Part shown: positions 33,622 through 43,027 of the stretch, piece by piece | Layout: each line of letters opens with the position of its first letter | How positions within the stretch are numbered: the stretch's first letter is position 1 | Notes under the pieces: generated by a model | The model's input: only the letters and a program-made list of their open reading frames with translations | What the model was told of the DNA's origin: nothing | Databases searched by the model: none | Made by a program: the position numbers and the translations under genes | Assembly: GCF_024124665.1 (NCBI RefSeq) | Contig: NZ_JAMXSB010000009.1 | Location: forward strand, 1-64,000 | Source: Pleionea sp. CnH1-48 | GTDB taxonomy: Bacteria > Pseudomonadota > Gammaproteobacteria > Enterobacterales > Kangiellaceae | Direction of reading: 5' to 3' | Length of the DNA stretch: 64,000 bases

Positions 33622-36147
33622 GTGCGCATGCCTACGGAGCAAACCCGATATATTCAAAAGAACATCCTTGGAAAAGGCGGATATGGTACTGTCTATAAGG
33701 CCTGGGACAAACAGTTAGAGCGTGATGTTGCAATAAAACTGTTTCATAAGCACCAAGCAAAAATTACTCAGGAAGCCAGAACCCTAGCACAGGTTAACTC
33801 TCCTAATGTGGTTACCATCTACGATATTCTAGATTGGGATGGGCAACAAGCCATGGTGATGGAGTATGTTGATAATGCTCTACCGCTAACCTTTGAGACG
33901 CTCAAGCATTTTAACCATGAAGATTTTGTGAGCTTTTTGTTGTCAGCTGCACAGGGTATTAAAGCGATTCATGAAGCCGGAATTATTCATGGTGATATTA
34001 AGTTAAGTAACATGCTTATGGAGTCTTCTAAGCAGGTTAAATTGACAGACTTTGGGTTGGCCAGAGCAGGACAAGATACTGCAAATGATTCCTCCAGCGA
34101 GCACTCATCAGACAGTCAGGTGTCTGGTACATGGGAGTGTCTCTCACCGGAACAGATCAAAGGAGAAAATGTTTCGGATAAAACCGATGTATTTGCTCTG
34201 GGGATTATTCTTTTCTCAACTATCTATGGACGGCACCCTTATATTGAAAATAACGATCTGGTCGAAGCCAGAAAGCGATTAAATCGTGAGATCAACTTCT
34301 CGGAGTTTTTGTTGCTTGATGAGCGTTACAGAGCTTTTGAGTCCCTCTGCCAGGCCATGCTCCAACGTAAACCCGATAAAAGACCTTCCATCCATCAGGT
34401 AGTTGATATCTTGTTACAGAGCCAACAACAACTGTCTTCAGGTCATGCCGACACGCTCACCGAAACCATTGATATTGAAGTGTCTTCTAAAAAGCGCCCG
34501 TTACTTTATCTTTTGCCTGCAGCACTGTTAGTGTTCATTGCTATCTTTGCCTATTACTGGTCGCCACAGCAAGAAGTCAAAACACTGGTTATTCCGGCTT
34601 TGGTCGTCAATCAAACGGACGACCTTAGCGCAGACAGCTCGCAATTTGATGTGTCCTTGCTCGAGAAAAGCAAAGAGTTATCTGTCATTTTAAATGATGA
34701 ACTGATGCAGTCTGTATTATCGGCGTCTGGGCGAATGCTTGTTCCTAATCGCGAGTGGCGAGGAGAACGGCATTGGCCAGAAGTCGCAGAAAAGTTAGTG
34801 GTTGATGAAATCTTATTTAGCGAAGTACATTGCAGCAATAATCTGGCATGCGACGTTAAGATTGCCTTGTTTAGTAAGCAGGAACGCAAGGTGATTAAAA
34901 CAGAAGAACTGTCGGTTCCGACAGATAACTTATTGGTGTTTGCTGAGCTGGTTCATAGTTTGTCTAACAAGATCATTGGTAATGAAAACAAAGAACATGC
35001 TGCTTTAAATCTTGATGAAGCCTCATTAAAAAAGTACGCTTACTTTCGAGCCCATATTGAGCAGCTTCCTGTTGACGAGATTATTACTGGACTCAAAGAG
35101 TTGAGTCGTAATAACCCTGACTTTACTGGCAGCACATTGCAACTCGGTAAAGTGTATCTACAACAGTATGATGCGACTCAAGATGATACATGGTTAAAAA
35201 AAACGAAAGAAGTAGCGGATCGCATCAGTGACTCTTCCAGTGGGCAAGAGCTGTTGTTTTGGTATTATCTGGAGGCCAATCAATTTGAGAATGCACTAAG
35301 TGTATTAGAGCGGCTGCGACAGTTGCCGAACATTGATTATAGTTATCTGGTTTTAAGGCATACGATGCTTTTGTTTGAACAGGGCAAAGAAGCCGAAGCG
35401 GTTCAGTATCTAGATGGCCACAGTAATATTCGTAAAACAGGAAGTTATTATCATTTAAAAAGTTATATGCTAGAAGTGCTTGGCCAATATCAGAACCTGC
35501 TTGATGTGGTTGAGTTATGGCTGGTGATGGATGCCAGTAATATCATAGCTAGAGAATATCAACTTATTGCCTACATTCATCTGGGTAATATGGAGCAAGC
35601 TGCGCAATTGGGTAAGAGTTTTGTAGGACAGCAAGTAACCGATGATATTCGTTATAATTTAAGTGTTGCCTATTTGTTGAGTGGCCAGTACAACAAGAGC
35701 ATTGAAGAGTTACAAAAACTGCGGCAGTCAAATCCTCAAGATAGACGAGTACTAATTAATCTTGCCGAAGCTCAAAAAAGTGCTGGAAATCTCGAAGAGT
35801 CTAATCGGCTTTATCAAGCTTACGTTGAAGAAATTATGGAACTGGAAACGATTCAATGGAAAGAAATGGCTTACCTGGCGATGGCTTATGCTCATCTGGG
35901 GCAAACTTCTAATGCGCTACTGGCGCTGCAAGACATGAGTGCAAAAGCCTCTGTTGATAAAGTTTCGGATAGCAGCTCTTATTATCTATTATCCTCTCAA
36001 ATTTATGCGTTGCTAGGACAGCAAGAGGCGGCTTTTGTTAATGCTGAAAAGGCGTTGAAATCTGGTGTTGGATTGCATTGGTATAACTTTCCCTGGCTTA
36101 AAAGCTTGAAAGAAAAGCTAGAGAAAGCCGCGCTTACAACAGCTTAA
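33622..36147 (+). CDS. Ser/Thr protein kinase with membrane anchor and TPR tail
   Basis: The 841-residue protein begins with a Hanks-type kinase domain (about 8-265): glycine loop LGKGGYGTVYKA, ATP-anchoring VAIKLF, catalytic loop IIHGDIKLSNMLM, KLTDFGLA, and SPEQIKG in the APE position. HGD replaces HRD in the catalytic loop, which is common in bacterial kinases. A membrane helix (about 292-312: LLYLLPAALLVFIAIFAYYW) follows. The periplasmic part has TPR-like helices to the end (LSVAYLLSGQYNKSIEELQK). The start is GTG at 33622, or ATG at 33628. An FHA protein is encoded nearby (37691), a natural phospho-reader. Confidence 0.9.
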   Translation: MRMPTEQTRYIQKNILGKGGYGTVYKAWDKQLERDVAIKLFHKHQAKITQEARTLAQVNSPNVVTIYDILDWDGQQAMVMEYVDNALPLTFETLKHFNHEDFVSFLLSAAQGIKAIHEAGIIHGDIKLSNMLMESSKQVKLTDFGLARAGQDTANDSSSEHSSDSQVSGTWECLSPEQIKGENVSDKTDVFALGIILFSTIYGRHPYIENNDLVEARKRLNREINFSEFLLLDERYRAFESLCQAMLQRKPDKRPSIHQVVDILLQSQQQLSSGHADTLTETIDIEVSSKKRPLLYLLPAALLVFIAIFAYYWSPQQEVKTLVIPALVVNQTDDLSADSSQFDVSLLEKSKELSVILNDELMQSVLSASGRMLVPNREWRGERHWPEVAEKLVVDEILFSEVHCSNNLACDVKIALFSKQERKVIKTEELSVPTDNLLVFAELVHSLSNKIIGNENKEHAALNLDEASLKKYAYFRAHIEQLPVDEIITGLKELSRNNPDFTGSTLQLGKVYLQQYDATQDDTWLKKTKEVADRISDSSSGQELLFWYYLEANQFENALSVLERLRQLPNIDYSYLVLRHTMLLFEQGKEAEAVQYLDGHSNIRKTGSYYHLKSYMLEVLGQYQNLLDVVELWLVMDASNIIAREYQLIAYIHLGNMEQAAQLGKSFVGQQVTDDIRYNLSVAYLLSGQYNKSIEELQKLRQSNPQDRRVLINLAEAQKSAGNLEESNRLYQAYVEEIMELETIQWKEMAYLAMAYAHLGQTSNALLALQDMSAKASVDKVSDSSSYYLLSSQIYALLGQQEAAFVNAEKALKSGVGLHWYNFPWLKSLKEKLEKAALTTA

Positions 36148-36180
36148 ACGACATAGCCTTAGTAATACGCTATGCCGTTT
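36146..36180. terminator. Bidirectional terminator between convergent genes
   Basis: AAACGACATAGC pairs with GCTATGCCGTTT (one mismatch) in the 52-base gap between the kinase gene and the minus-strand gene at 36200. Confidence 0.6.
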
Positions 36181-36199
36181 AATGTGCTTTCCAATTTTA

Positions 36200-37435
36200 T
36201 TAGAATCTTGGTTTTGTTGGCTTGGTTGTATCGGTTGGGTCAACAATAATAATCTCTTCATTGCCGTTGTTATCGCTCTTTTTCACTAATAAGCCATAGC
36301 TATAAGAGGCACTTAAACTTTGATGAATGGTGACCTTCATACCCAGTCTCTGTTCATCAAGGATAATATGTTCTTTTTCTATTTTTCCATCGGCTTTATC
36401 AGTCGTTAGTTGGGTGTAGCTTTCTGGAAAGTAAAGAATGCTAATAGGGGTGTTTGAGTTGTAAGCATCAGACAGCTGTTCTTTAAATGATTGGAACACG
36501 ATCTCTGCATCCAATTCGTTTTCTATAACAATCTTCAGGTTGTCTACCCGTGCTCTTAATGCTGTTAATATAGATTGCTGTTGCACTGTCAGGCTGTCGC
36601 TCAGCGGGTCAAAACCAATGCCATCGATAAAAGAATAAATATCTGGGCCTGAGCCTTTAATGCTGATCTTGTAACGACGGGTCACCGAATCCGAAAAGTA
36701 GTGAGAAGGTGACGGATTAGTAAAGCTTTCTAGCGGTACGCCTGTTGGCAAAAAGACCAGGCAAGTGCCTTTTTCAATATCCAGAGGGTAGAGCGTTGCG
36801 TCAAGAAAGCGGCTGTTCATTCGATACATAAAAGCCGTTGATTGTTCATTACTAATTTTCTTGAGAGAAACAGGCGTTACGTTACCCGACTGTTCAGCAG
36901 AAAAACTCTCGTTTAAGTTTAATGCGTAATCTTGGTCTCCACTGCGATTCACAATAGCATAGTCTTTTTCTATGGTAAGAGATTGAACAAACCATTGAGA
37001 CAGTAAGTGCTCTCTAGGCGGTTTATTCATCAGCACTACTTTATTTGTTCCATCAATACGTGAAAGATAAAGGCCATTTTTAAGATTTTTCAGGCGGAAA
37101 AATTTCGTTTCTGGCTCTACCTCTACAGTCCATAAGATGCGTCGCGGTTGAGCATTTTCTTTTGCAACTCGGGTTAGTGTTTCAAAAACCGGTTGGCTAT
37201 TTTTTACCGACAAATTAACGCTGTTAATCATCGGATTTAAATTGGTTGTATACGGATGAGAAATCAACATGGCATTGTGCCATTCTTTATCAAGAGTATC
37301 TGATGCATCGTCTTGTGCGAATACCGATGCGCAGGTAGCTAAGGATAGCGCCGTGAGCTTGGCGATGGTGTGACCAAACTCATTGAGTTTTGAAGTGAAG
37401 CTTTCGGTGGCTGAAATTCTTGCTAAGCTGTCCAT
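36200..37435 (-). CDS. Exported protein of unknown function, possibly with a beta-trefoil region
   Basis: The frame is open to 37528, but the ATG at 37435 has a GGAGA ribosome site, giving 411 residues. A signal peptide is likely (IAKLTALSLATCASVFAQ). Residues about 90-190 resemble a ricin-type beta-trefoil repeat (TKFFRLKNLKNGLYLSRID, then KDYAIVNRSGDQDYALNLNE), though the match is weak. The C-terminal half (NSNTPISILYFPESY onwards) has no recognised family. It lies between the kinase and FHA genes but on the opposite strand, and may be part of the same system or unrelated. Confidence 0.6.
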   Translation of the reverse strand: MDSLARISATESFTSKLNEFGHTIAKLTALSLATCASVFAQDDASDTLDKEWHNAMLISHPYTTNLNPMINSVNLSVKNSQPVFETLTRVAKENAQPRRILWTVEVEPETKFFRLKNLKNGLYLSRIDGTNKVVLMNKPPREHLLSQWFVQSLTIEKDYAIVNRSGDQDYALNLNESFSAEQSGNVTPVSLKKISNEQSTAFMYRMNSRFLDATLYPLDIEKGTCLVFLPTGVPLESFTNPSPSHYFSDSVTRRYKISIKGSGPDIYSFIDGIGFDPLSDSLTVQQQSILTALRARVDNLKIVIENELDAEIVFQSFKEQLSDAYNSNTPISILYFPESYTQLTTDKADGKIEKEHIILDEQRLGMKVTIHQSLSASYSYGLLVKKSDNNGNEEIIIVDPTDTTKPTKPRF

Positions 37436-37690
37436 AATTGTTCTCCAAAGTTTTGTATGCCCTGTGGCATATTTCCTGTTTGATACTGCTTGGTTGTGTA
37501 TTCTAGAGATAAACATTTTTAAAGCCATTACATCCTATTACTTCCTAATAATCTCTATATGAGAATCATGTCGCCCTGTTCGTTGGTTTTTAGTCGCTCT
37601 ATCTTATGAAAAGTTGCGCTCTGCATTTGATTAAAACTTGAAAAGTCAATAACATTCCCTTACACACGCACGGATAGACAAAGCTGCATC

Positions 37691-38587
37691 ATGGGAACCT
37701 TTAACTCGGTACATTCCAACACCTCCATTTATTTAAAACCTGTGCATATCGTAGGCCGAGATGCCAATGCGGCTGATACGCTTATTTCTCACCCAGGCAG
37801 CTCTCGGTTGCACTGTGTCATGCGCTGGCAAAGTGGCCATTGGTTTGTGACTGATGAAAGTAAAAATGGTTGTTTTATCAACGGAAAAAGAATCGAGAAA
37901 GGGCATAGCTTGTGTTTAAACAAGGGCGATGTATTTTCTACCTGCAAAGATAATTCGGTTGCGTGGGTGCTTGAGGATGACTCTGAGCCTCGCCCAATAC
38001 TGGTTCACAAAGAATCCTCTACTAGTATCGAGCTGGATGAACTGAATATTTTGCCAAGTGAGGAGCAACCTGACTGTCAAATTATTAAGCAAGGACAGCA
38101 ATGGTTTTTTGAAAAAGACAACGAACACCAGGAGATAAAGGAGGGATTCAGTTTTATTATGGATGGAAAACTGTGGCATTTTTATCCTAACTTCTTATTA
38201 CAAGAAACTGAATTATTCTCTGATCAAGAACAAGAAATCCCCCAGATCATTTTTGATGTTAGCCGCAACGAAGAACATGTTGGTGTTGTATTGAGAGTCC
38301 AAAACGAGGAGTTTAATTTAGGACGCAAGATCTATCATTACTTGATGTTGGAACTGGCTCGGCATCGGCTGGAGGATAAAGATGCTAAGGAGAGTGACCG
38401 CGGATGGCTCAGTAATGATTTGATGCTGCATACCTTGGGGATTGATATGAATAATTTCAATATTCAAATCTATCGAGCCAGAAAAGCACTGAAAGAATTT
38501 TCGCCCTACTGGAGTCAGCATTTGTTCGAGAGACGTCGTGGTGAAATCCGATTGCATGAATGCTTGATAGATATTCGTAAAGGCTAG
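37691..38587 (+). CDS. FHA-domain protein with a C-terminal winged-helix-like segment
   Basis: The 298-residue protein starts with an FHA domain (about 16-95): HIVGRDANAADTLISHPGSS then RLHCVMRWQSGHWFVTDESK and NGCFINGKRIEKGHSL, the GR...SSxH...NG pattern that binds phosphothreonine peptides. The C-terminus (about 200-298) looks like a small winged helix of the response-regulator type (LMLELARHRL, IYRARKALKEF, RRRGEIRLHECLIDI). It could read the activity of the Ser/Thr kinase at 33622 and act on DNA or on partner proteins; both are inference. A GTG/ATG start with weak ribosome site; the ATG at 37691 agrees with the domain start. Confidence 0.8.
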   Translation: MGTFNSVHSNTSIYLKPVHIVGRDANAADTLISHPGSSRLHCVMRWQSGHWFVTDESKNGCFINGKRIEKGHSLCLNKGDVFSTCKDNSVAWVLEDDSEPRPILVHKESSTSIELDELNILPSEEQPDCQIIKQGQQWFFEKDNEHQEIKEGFSFIMDGKLWHFYPNFLLQETELFSDQEQEIPQIIFDVSRNEEHVGVVLRVQNEEFNLGRKIYHYLMLELARHRLEDKDAKESDRGWLSNDLMLHTLGIDMNNFNIQIYRARKALKEFSPYWSQHLFERRRGEIRLHECLIDIRKG

Positions 38588-38831
38588 TCCCATAGCTCTA
38601 TTGTATGACTGTTTTTTGTATATGACGAAAAAAGTCGAATCGCCGCCATTAACATATTGAACGTGAGTGAAGTGCTTTCCAACTAGAGATCGCACTTTTT
38701 CTAATATTAATTCATTAATTTTTCCTTAATCACACATATTTTTACATTCTTCACCAAACCAAATCACCAGTCTGATCGTCTAAAGCTATTTGTAGTGTGC
38801 GATTGCTTTAGAAAATAAAAAAGGCTGCGTT

Positions 38832-40310
38832 ATGTCAGATAATAATTCCAGTGAAAACACGCCTCTTCGGGCGGTTCGTGATACTTTGAATCGACCACCT
38901 CAAAAGGAAAGTAAGCTATTTAAGTTCTTCGCTTTTCTTTCTCTCACCGATTATCAAGTGCTAAAAGAGTGTGGAAAATACGATCATACGCTGGTCTATG
39001 CCATGGTATTCCGCCAGATAGTCACTTTTGCATTCACTTGTCTGCTGTTTTCTTATGGCGTTTCCATGTTTTTGGATTTGTATGCGGCCATTATCATCGG
39101 GGTTATTTTTGCTCTGACACTGTTCTTTCTTGATCAGGCCATCATTGGCTCTGACTGGGCACTGAAAAATCCCTTTAAAGGCGGGTTGCCCATTCGTAGC
39201 TTGTTTGGGCTCATCCCGAGAATTGTTTACTCACTTATCATCGCAATAGGATTGGCCACTCTGGCTGAGATCAGCTTACAAGCGAATGCCATTGATGAGC
39301 AAATACAGAAAGAATCAAACGAAAAGAATCAGGAGTATTTTGCCAAGCTAGAGAAGTATGAGCAGGAGTTAGAGACCGGCATTGGTGTTGATCGTAAAAA
39401 AGTTGAAGATATTCAGGCCGAGATCGTACAGCTGAGCGAACAAAAGTCACGTTACGAACTATCTGTCCGTTCAAATGATACAGAGACGCTGGGCAATACT
39501 TTGACGGTAAAGCAGGAAAACCTTGCTGAGCTTCAACGCACACAACAAGTGCTTATAGCCGAAATAGCTTCTATTAATAAACGGCTGGCCACCAGTCGAG
39601 AAGAATACAGCTACTGGTTTAATGAAGCCTTGTTAGAGAGAACAGGTAAAGACGGACGAGCACCGACGGAAGGTCCTAAATATCGTCGTGCGGTTTCTAC
39701 CTATACCGATATCAAGGAACAGATAGGCATTTTAGAAGGCAGTTTGGCTGACGCAAAGGATAAGCTCACGGCTTTGAAGCCCGATATTGACACCGCAACA
39801 GAAGAGTTAAATCTTGTGCAGAAAGAGCGCAATGAATTGATATTATCAGAAACCAATTATGCTCAAAATGGAGAGAATATAGGTCGCTTGAATGACGATC
39901 TGTTGGCTGCTAAAGCAACTCTTAACCGTGCTATCGATGATAAGCAAAAGAAGATGGATGAGTATCGAACTAAGTTAGAAAAAGACGGTTTATTCTACGA
40001 AGTTAAAACGGGGATGTTGCGTCGTTATCTGGCGCTGAAGAGTATTCATAACGATCCCGAGGTCGGCGAAGCGGCTTCTATGTTTAGTTTGCTGTTAAAA
40101 ATCTTCTTTATTGCTATCGAGTTAATGCCAGTCATTGTTAAACTATTTTTCTCCCCATTCAGCTTCTACTCGTTACGTATGTATCGAAAAATGCAGATAG
40201 CATTGCTTGAAGAAGAAGAACTTTTAGAGGCTGCAAAAGCCGAACGCAAGATGGCTCGCGAGCGAAGAATTCGTGAAACCGGAGAGCTTGATGCGGTGAA
40301 TGCGGTTTAA
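38832..40310 (+). CDS. DUF4407 membrane coiled-coil protein
   Basis: The 492-residue protein has N-terminal membrane helices (about 55-75 and 85-105: FAFTCLLFSYGVSMFLD, AIIIGVIFALTLFFLDQAII) and a third near 130-150. A long coiled coil (about 155-380: EKYEQELETGIGVDRKKVED and so on) and another helix (SLLLKIFFIAIELMPVIVKLF) follow. This order is that of the DUF4407 family, whose function is unknown. Its place behind an FHA protein and near a Ser/Thr kinase suggests a phospho-regulated membrane component; the long coiled coil would be a scaffold. Terminators follow. Confidence 0.8.
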   Translation: MSDNNSSENTPLRAVRDTLNRPPQKESKLFKFFAFLSLTDYQVLKECGKYDHTLVYAMVFRQIVTFAFTCLLFSYGVSMFLDLYAAIIIGVIFALTLFFLDQAIIGSDWALKNPFKGGLPIRSLFGLIPRIVYSLIIAIGLATLAEISLQANAIDEQIQKESNEKNQEYFAKLEKYEQELETGIGVDRKKVEDIQAEIVQLSEQKSRYELSVRSNDTETLGNTLTVKQENLAELQRTQQVLIAEIASINKRLATSREEYSYWFNEALLERTGKDGRAPTEGPKYRRAVSTYTDIKEQIGILEGSLADAKDKLTALKPDIDTATEELNLVQKERNELILSETNYAQNGENIGRLNDDLLAAKATLNRAIDDKQKKMDEYRTKLEKDGLFYEVKTGMLRRYLALKSIHNDPEVGEAASMFSLLLKIFFIAIELMPVIVKLFFSPFSFYSLRMYRKMQIALLEEEELLEAAKAERKMARERRIRETGELDAVNAV

Positions 40311-40366
40311 GAAAAGCTCTAGAGGCAAGTTAAATAATTCGTTGTCGATACTGATCGTCGGCACAT

Positions 40367-40427
40367 GCCAGTTTTTTTGACTGGCTGTATTTGCTTTGTC
40401 GATTAGCCCCAATTATCGAGGGGCTTT
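40367..40427 (+). terminator. Tandem terminators after the DUF4407 gene
   Basis: GCCAGT/ACTGGC encloses T7 at 40367-40385. A second stem AGCCCC/GGGGCT at 40405-40425 is followed by TTTGAC. Confidence 0.65.
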
Positions 40428-41317
40428 GACTATAAGTAACATCTCATGAGTTAGTTAAGGAGATATGCCAGGTCGTTTTCTTTTTTCGTGCTCCGTCAAT
40501 AGGGATTCATGTTTCGAGTTTTATTGTACCATAAATGATGTAGTGGTTTTTGGCGTTTCTTTGATAAAAGGGGAAAGTAACAATGCCACAGCTGAAGTTA
40601 TCTGGAGTTGAATCAGGAGATTTTTTCTCCCTTCTTTTCTCAAGAGCTATCCGTTTGCTTTGAGTCTTTTTATCGGCATTGGTAAATTGTTTTCTGGCTT
40701 ATTTTTTTAAGTCATTTTTAATATTAGCTTGTGTCAAGTCCGAGTGTGACTTAGATGCTGTATCCATCGGCAATAAGAATAATAACAGAACTGAGATTGG
40801 TTTCATGAGGTATATGGTCTGCATAAGTTGAAATCATCCTTTGTTACTTGTATGAACTTATTTGGGGCGCAGGGGTTACGTTCGAGAAAATTCTTATGTT
40901 TGACTGGCTGGTTTTTTAGACTGACTCAGCAGGCCAGAAAAGATACTTTCTGCCAAAGGAGCTAGAAATGATTTGGGCAGCAAGCTTTCAACAAGACTGA
41001 TAACGTCATATGTTTTTTCTGTAATTTTATCTATTAACCTGTCCGCTTCATTCTCAGAACTGCATTTGTTTTTCATCCGTAGGGGGAGCTGATTTATTCG
41101 GTAAGACAGAAGAGGGGATGAGATCACTCAAAGAGTCATTAGAGGATTGTATATTACCTGATGGAGGCGCTTTGGACGAGTAATGCTAATAGGAGGCTGA
41201 AAAACAAAAGTGTGTGACCGAGAGTCTTCGATAGGCTCTAGATAAATGAAATTTACTTTATAGCTACGTCTTTAGCGTTCTATTAATAGATAATTAACTG
41301 CTAAATTAAGCGATTGG
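40428..41317. other. Gene-poor, probably degraded stretch
   Basis: Nearly 900 bases with only doubtful small frames: plus-strand 40465-40611 (48 codons, AAGGAG only two bases before the ATG); minus-strand ATG at about 40806 (35 codons, signal-like start MKPISVLLLFLLPMD, no ribosome site); minus-strand GTG frame 40894-41127 (77 codons, helical, no recognised family). None has enough support as a gene. They may be remnants of small exported proteins. Confidence 0.4.
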
Positions 41318-41346
41318 TTGACTTTTGCACTGGTTTTGCGTATAAA
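41318..41346 (+). promoter_or_regulatory. Good sigma-70 promoter for the gene at 41415
   Basis: TTGACT and TATAAA are separated by exactly 17 bases, about 70 bases before the ATG. Confidence 0.7.
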
Positions 41347-41414
41347 GTCGCCTCTATTTTAATAGGGACTCAATAGAAAGGATTTCATGTATTTGTTAAA
41401 AGAGGCTGCTTTAG

Positions 41415-42830
41415 ATGAGAGTTGTACTATTAGCACTAACTTTGCTGTGTTGTTTGGCACAAGCACAAGAGAATGATGTTGTTCGAGTTTTAAAGAATAC
41501 TGGATACATTACTGAGCCAGTCATTTTCAAAAATAAGATTCTATTTACAGTTGACCATAGTGATTATGGTGAGGAACCTTGGGTTTCTGATGGAACAGAA
41601 GCTGGGACTTTTATTTTATCTGATATAGTTTCTGGCCCCTCATCTAGTGATTATCATCGTTACCGAACCTCTTTTCGACGTATATTTTATATTTCTGGAA
41701 ACTTGGCTTATTTTACCGTGAATAGAGACAAGTGGCATGAACAGCTATGGGTGACGGATGGTTCTCAGGAAGGGACTCGATTGCTGAAAGAATTTGAAGT
41801 GGGCTGCGATCCTTACTGTCAGCGTTCGACCAGCAAATATGGTCGAACTAGCATGTTACTCTTTATTCCCTATAAAAACATGATGTTTTTTACTTTGCAG
41901 CTGGCTGACGGTAGCTATTCTCTTTGGCGTACAGATGGGACTGAAACTGGCACTGAGCTATTTCATAATGGGCGTGTTATTTCAGGAAAGATGTTTCAAG
42001 GAAGTTTATATTTTACAGTAGAGAATAAAGATAGTTCCCCTAATAGAAATGATATTTGGAGTTCTGATGGCTTTTCTAAAGAGTTTAAAATGTCATTGCC
42101 TGCATCGACCCGAATGGTTGCGGTTGATGAGAACTACATATACACATTGTCTTCAGATAAGTTAACTATTGGTCGTAATCAGGGGGAAGATGGAACACAA
42201 GTAAACTTAATCGAAATCTCTTCTGGTATTTCAGGATCTTCCAACACCGCAATTGTCAGACAAAATGCTAACTATATCGTTCTTGCCATTGGTAGAGAGC
42301 TTTGGTCTGTATCCAAAGCGACAGGAGCAGCAGGTAAAGTTTTTGACATGATGGATCAAGCGAATGAGATTGATCTTGTTGGTGAGAAAGTTTATGTCAC
42401 GACGTTTGATGATGGTCTGATAGTTACGGATGGAACTATCAATGGCTCCTACACTGTTGACCCTGATAAACGAAACAGGTTAGTCAGTAGTCAAGATTCC
42501 GCTAATCTATTTTTTATTCAACAGGATGCTGAAGAGGTTGCTTCATTGTATCGAGTGGATTACAACCAGAACTCAGTACTTTTCGAAACTAGCTACCCAA
42601 AAATTGATAATATTAACTACCTGACCGACTCTGTGATGACTAATGGCATTATTTTTTCTAAGGCACATAATTATATAGATAATGTAGAACCTATGGAACT
42701 TTGGGCTTATAAGGTATCTAATGTCGATACTCCTGATGCCAGTAGTGATGAAGGTGGCGGTGGCGCCATTAATCCTTTTATTTTAATTTTATTCGGTTTT
42801 TATTTAGGGGCTTTAAGAAGACGGGCTTAA
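41415..42830 (+). CDS. ELWxxDGT-repeat protein with GlyGly-CTERM sorting tail
   Basis: The 471-residue protein has a signal peptide (VVLLALTLLCCLAQAQ). Repeats of the ELWxxDGT type occur through the chain (EEPWVSDGTEAGTF, EQLWVTDGSQEGTR, YSLWRTDGTETGTE), probably forming a beta-propeller. The end is GGGGAINPFILILFGFYLGA followed by LRRRA, which is a GlyGly-CTERM signal: Gly run, membrane helix, Arg cluster. Such tails are cut by rhombosortase and the protein is passed to the type II secretion system and the cell surface. The rhombosortase gene is not in this window. Ligand or activity is unknown. Confidence 0.8.
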   Translation: MRVVLLALTLLCCLAQAQENDVVRVLKNTGYITEPVIFKNKILFTVDHSDYGEEPWVSDGTEAGTFILSDIVSGPSSSDYHRYRTSFRRIFYISGNLAYFTVNRDKWHEQLWVTDGSQEGTRLLKEFEVGCDPYCQRSTSKYGRTSMLLFIPYKNMMFFTLQLADGSYSLWRTDGTETGTELFHNGRVISGKMFQGSLYFTVENKDSSPNRNDIWSSDGFSKEFKMSLPASTRMVAVDENYIYTLSSDKLTIGRNQGEDGTQVNLIEISSGISGSSNTAIVRQNANYIVLAIGRELWSVSKATGAAGKVFDMMDQANEIDLVGEKVYVTTFDDGLIVTDGTINGSYTVDPDKRNRLVSSQDSANLFFIQQDAEEVASLYRVDYNQNSVLFETSYPKIDNINYLTDSVMTNGIIFSKAHNYIDNVEPMELWAYKVSNVDTPDASSDEGGGGAINPFILILFGFYLGALRRRA

Positions 42831-43027
42831 GTTAGTTTTGTGCTTGTTGGATAACTTGATTTAGTGTTATTCATAATCATTCAGTAAACCGAGGATAGAT
42901 ATTATTTACGCAGATATACCAAACGGAAACTTGGCTTCAAGTTCTAGTGAATGGTATCGATAGGAGCTTCATCATTAAGCTGCCATTCACTTTTGAACCT
43001 GAGGATAAGTCCTGGAGTCTGTTTTTA

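Noticed and set aside
40894-41127. 77-codon minus-strand frame as a gene
   Set aside because: GTG start, no ribosome site, no recognised family, and a gene-poor surrounding; kept only as a possible remnant.
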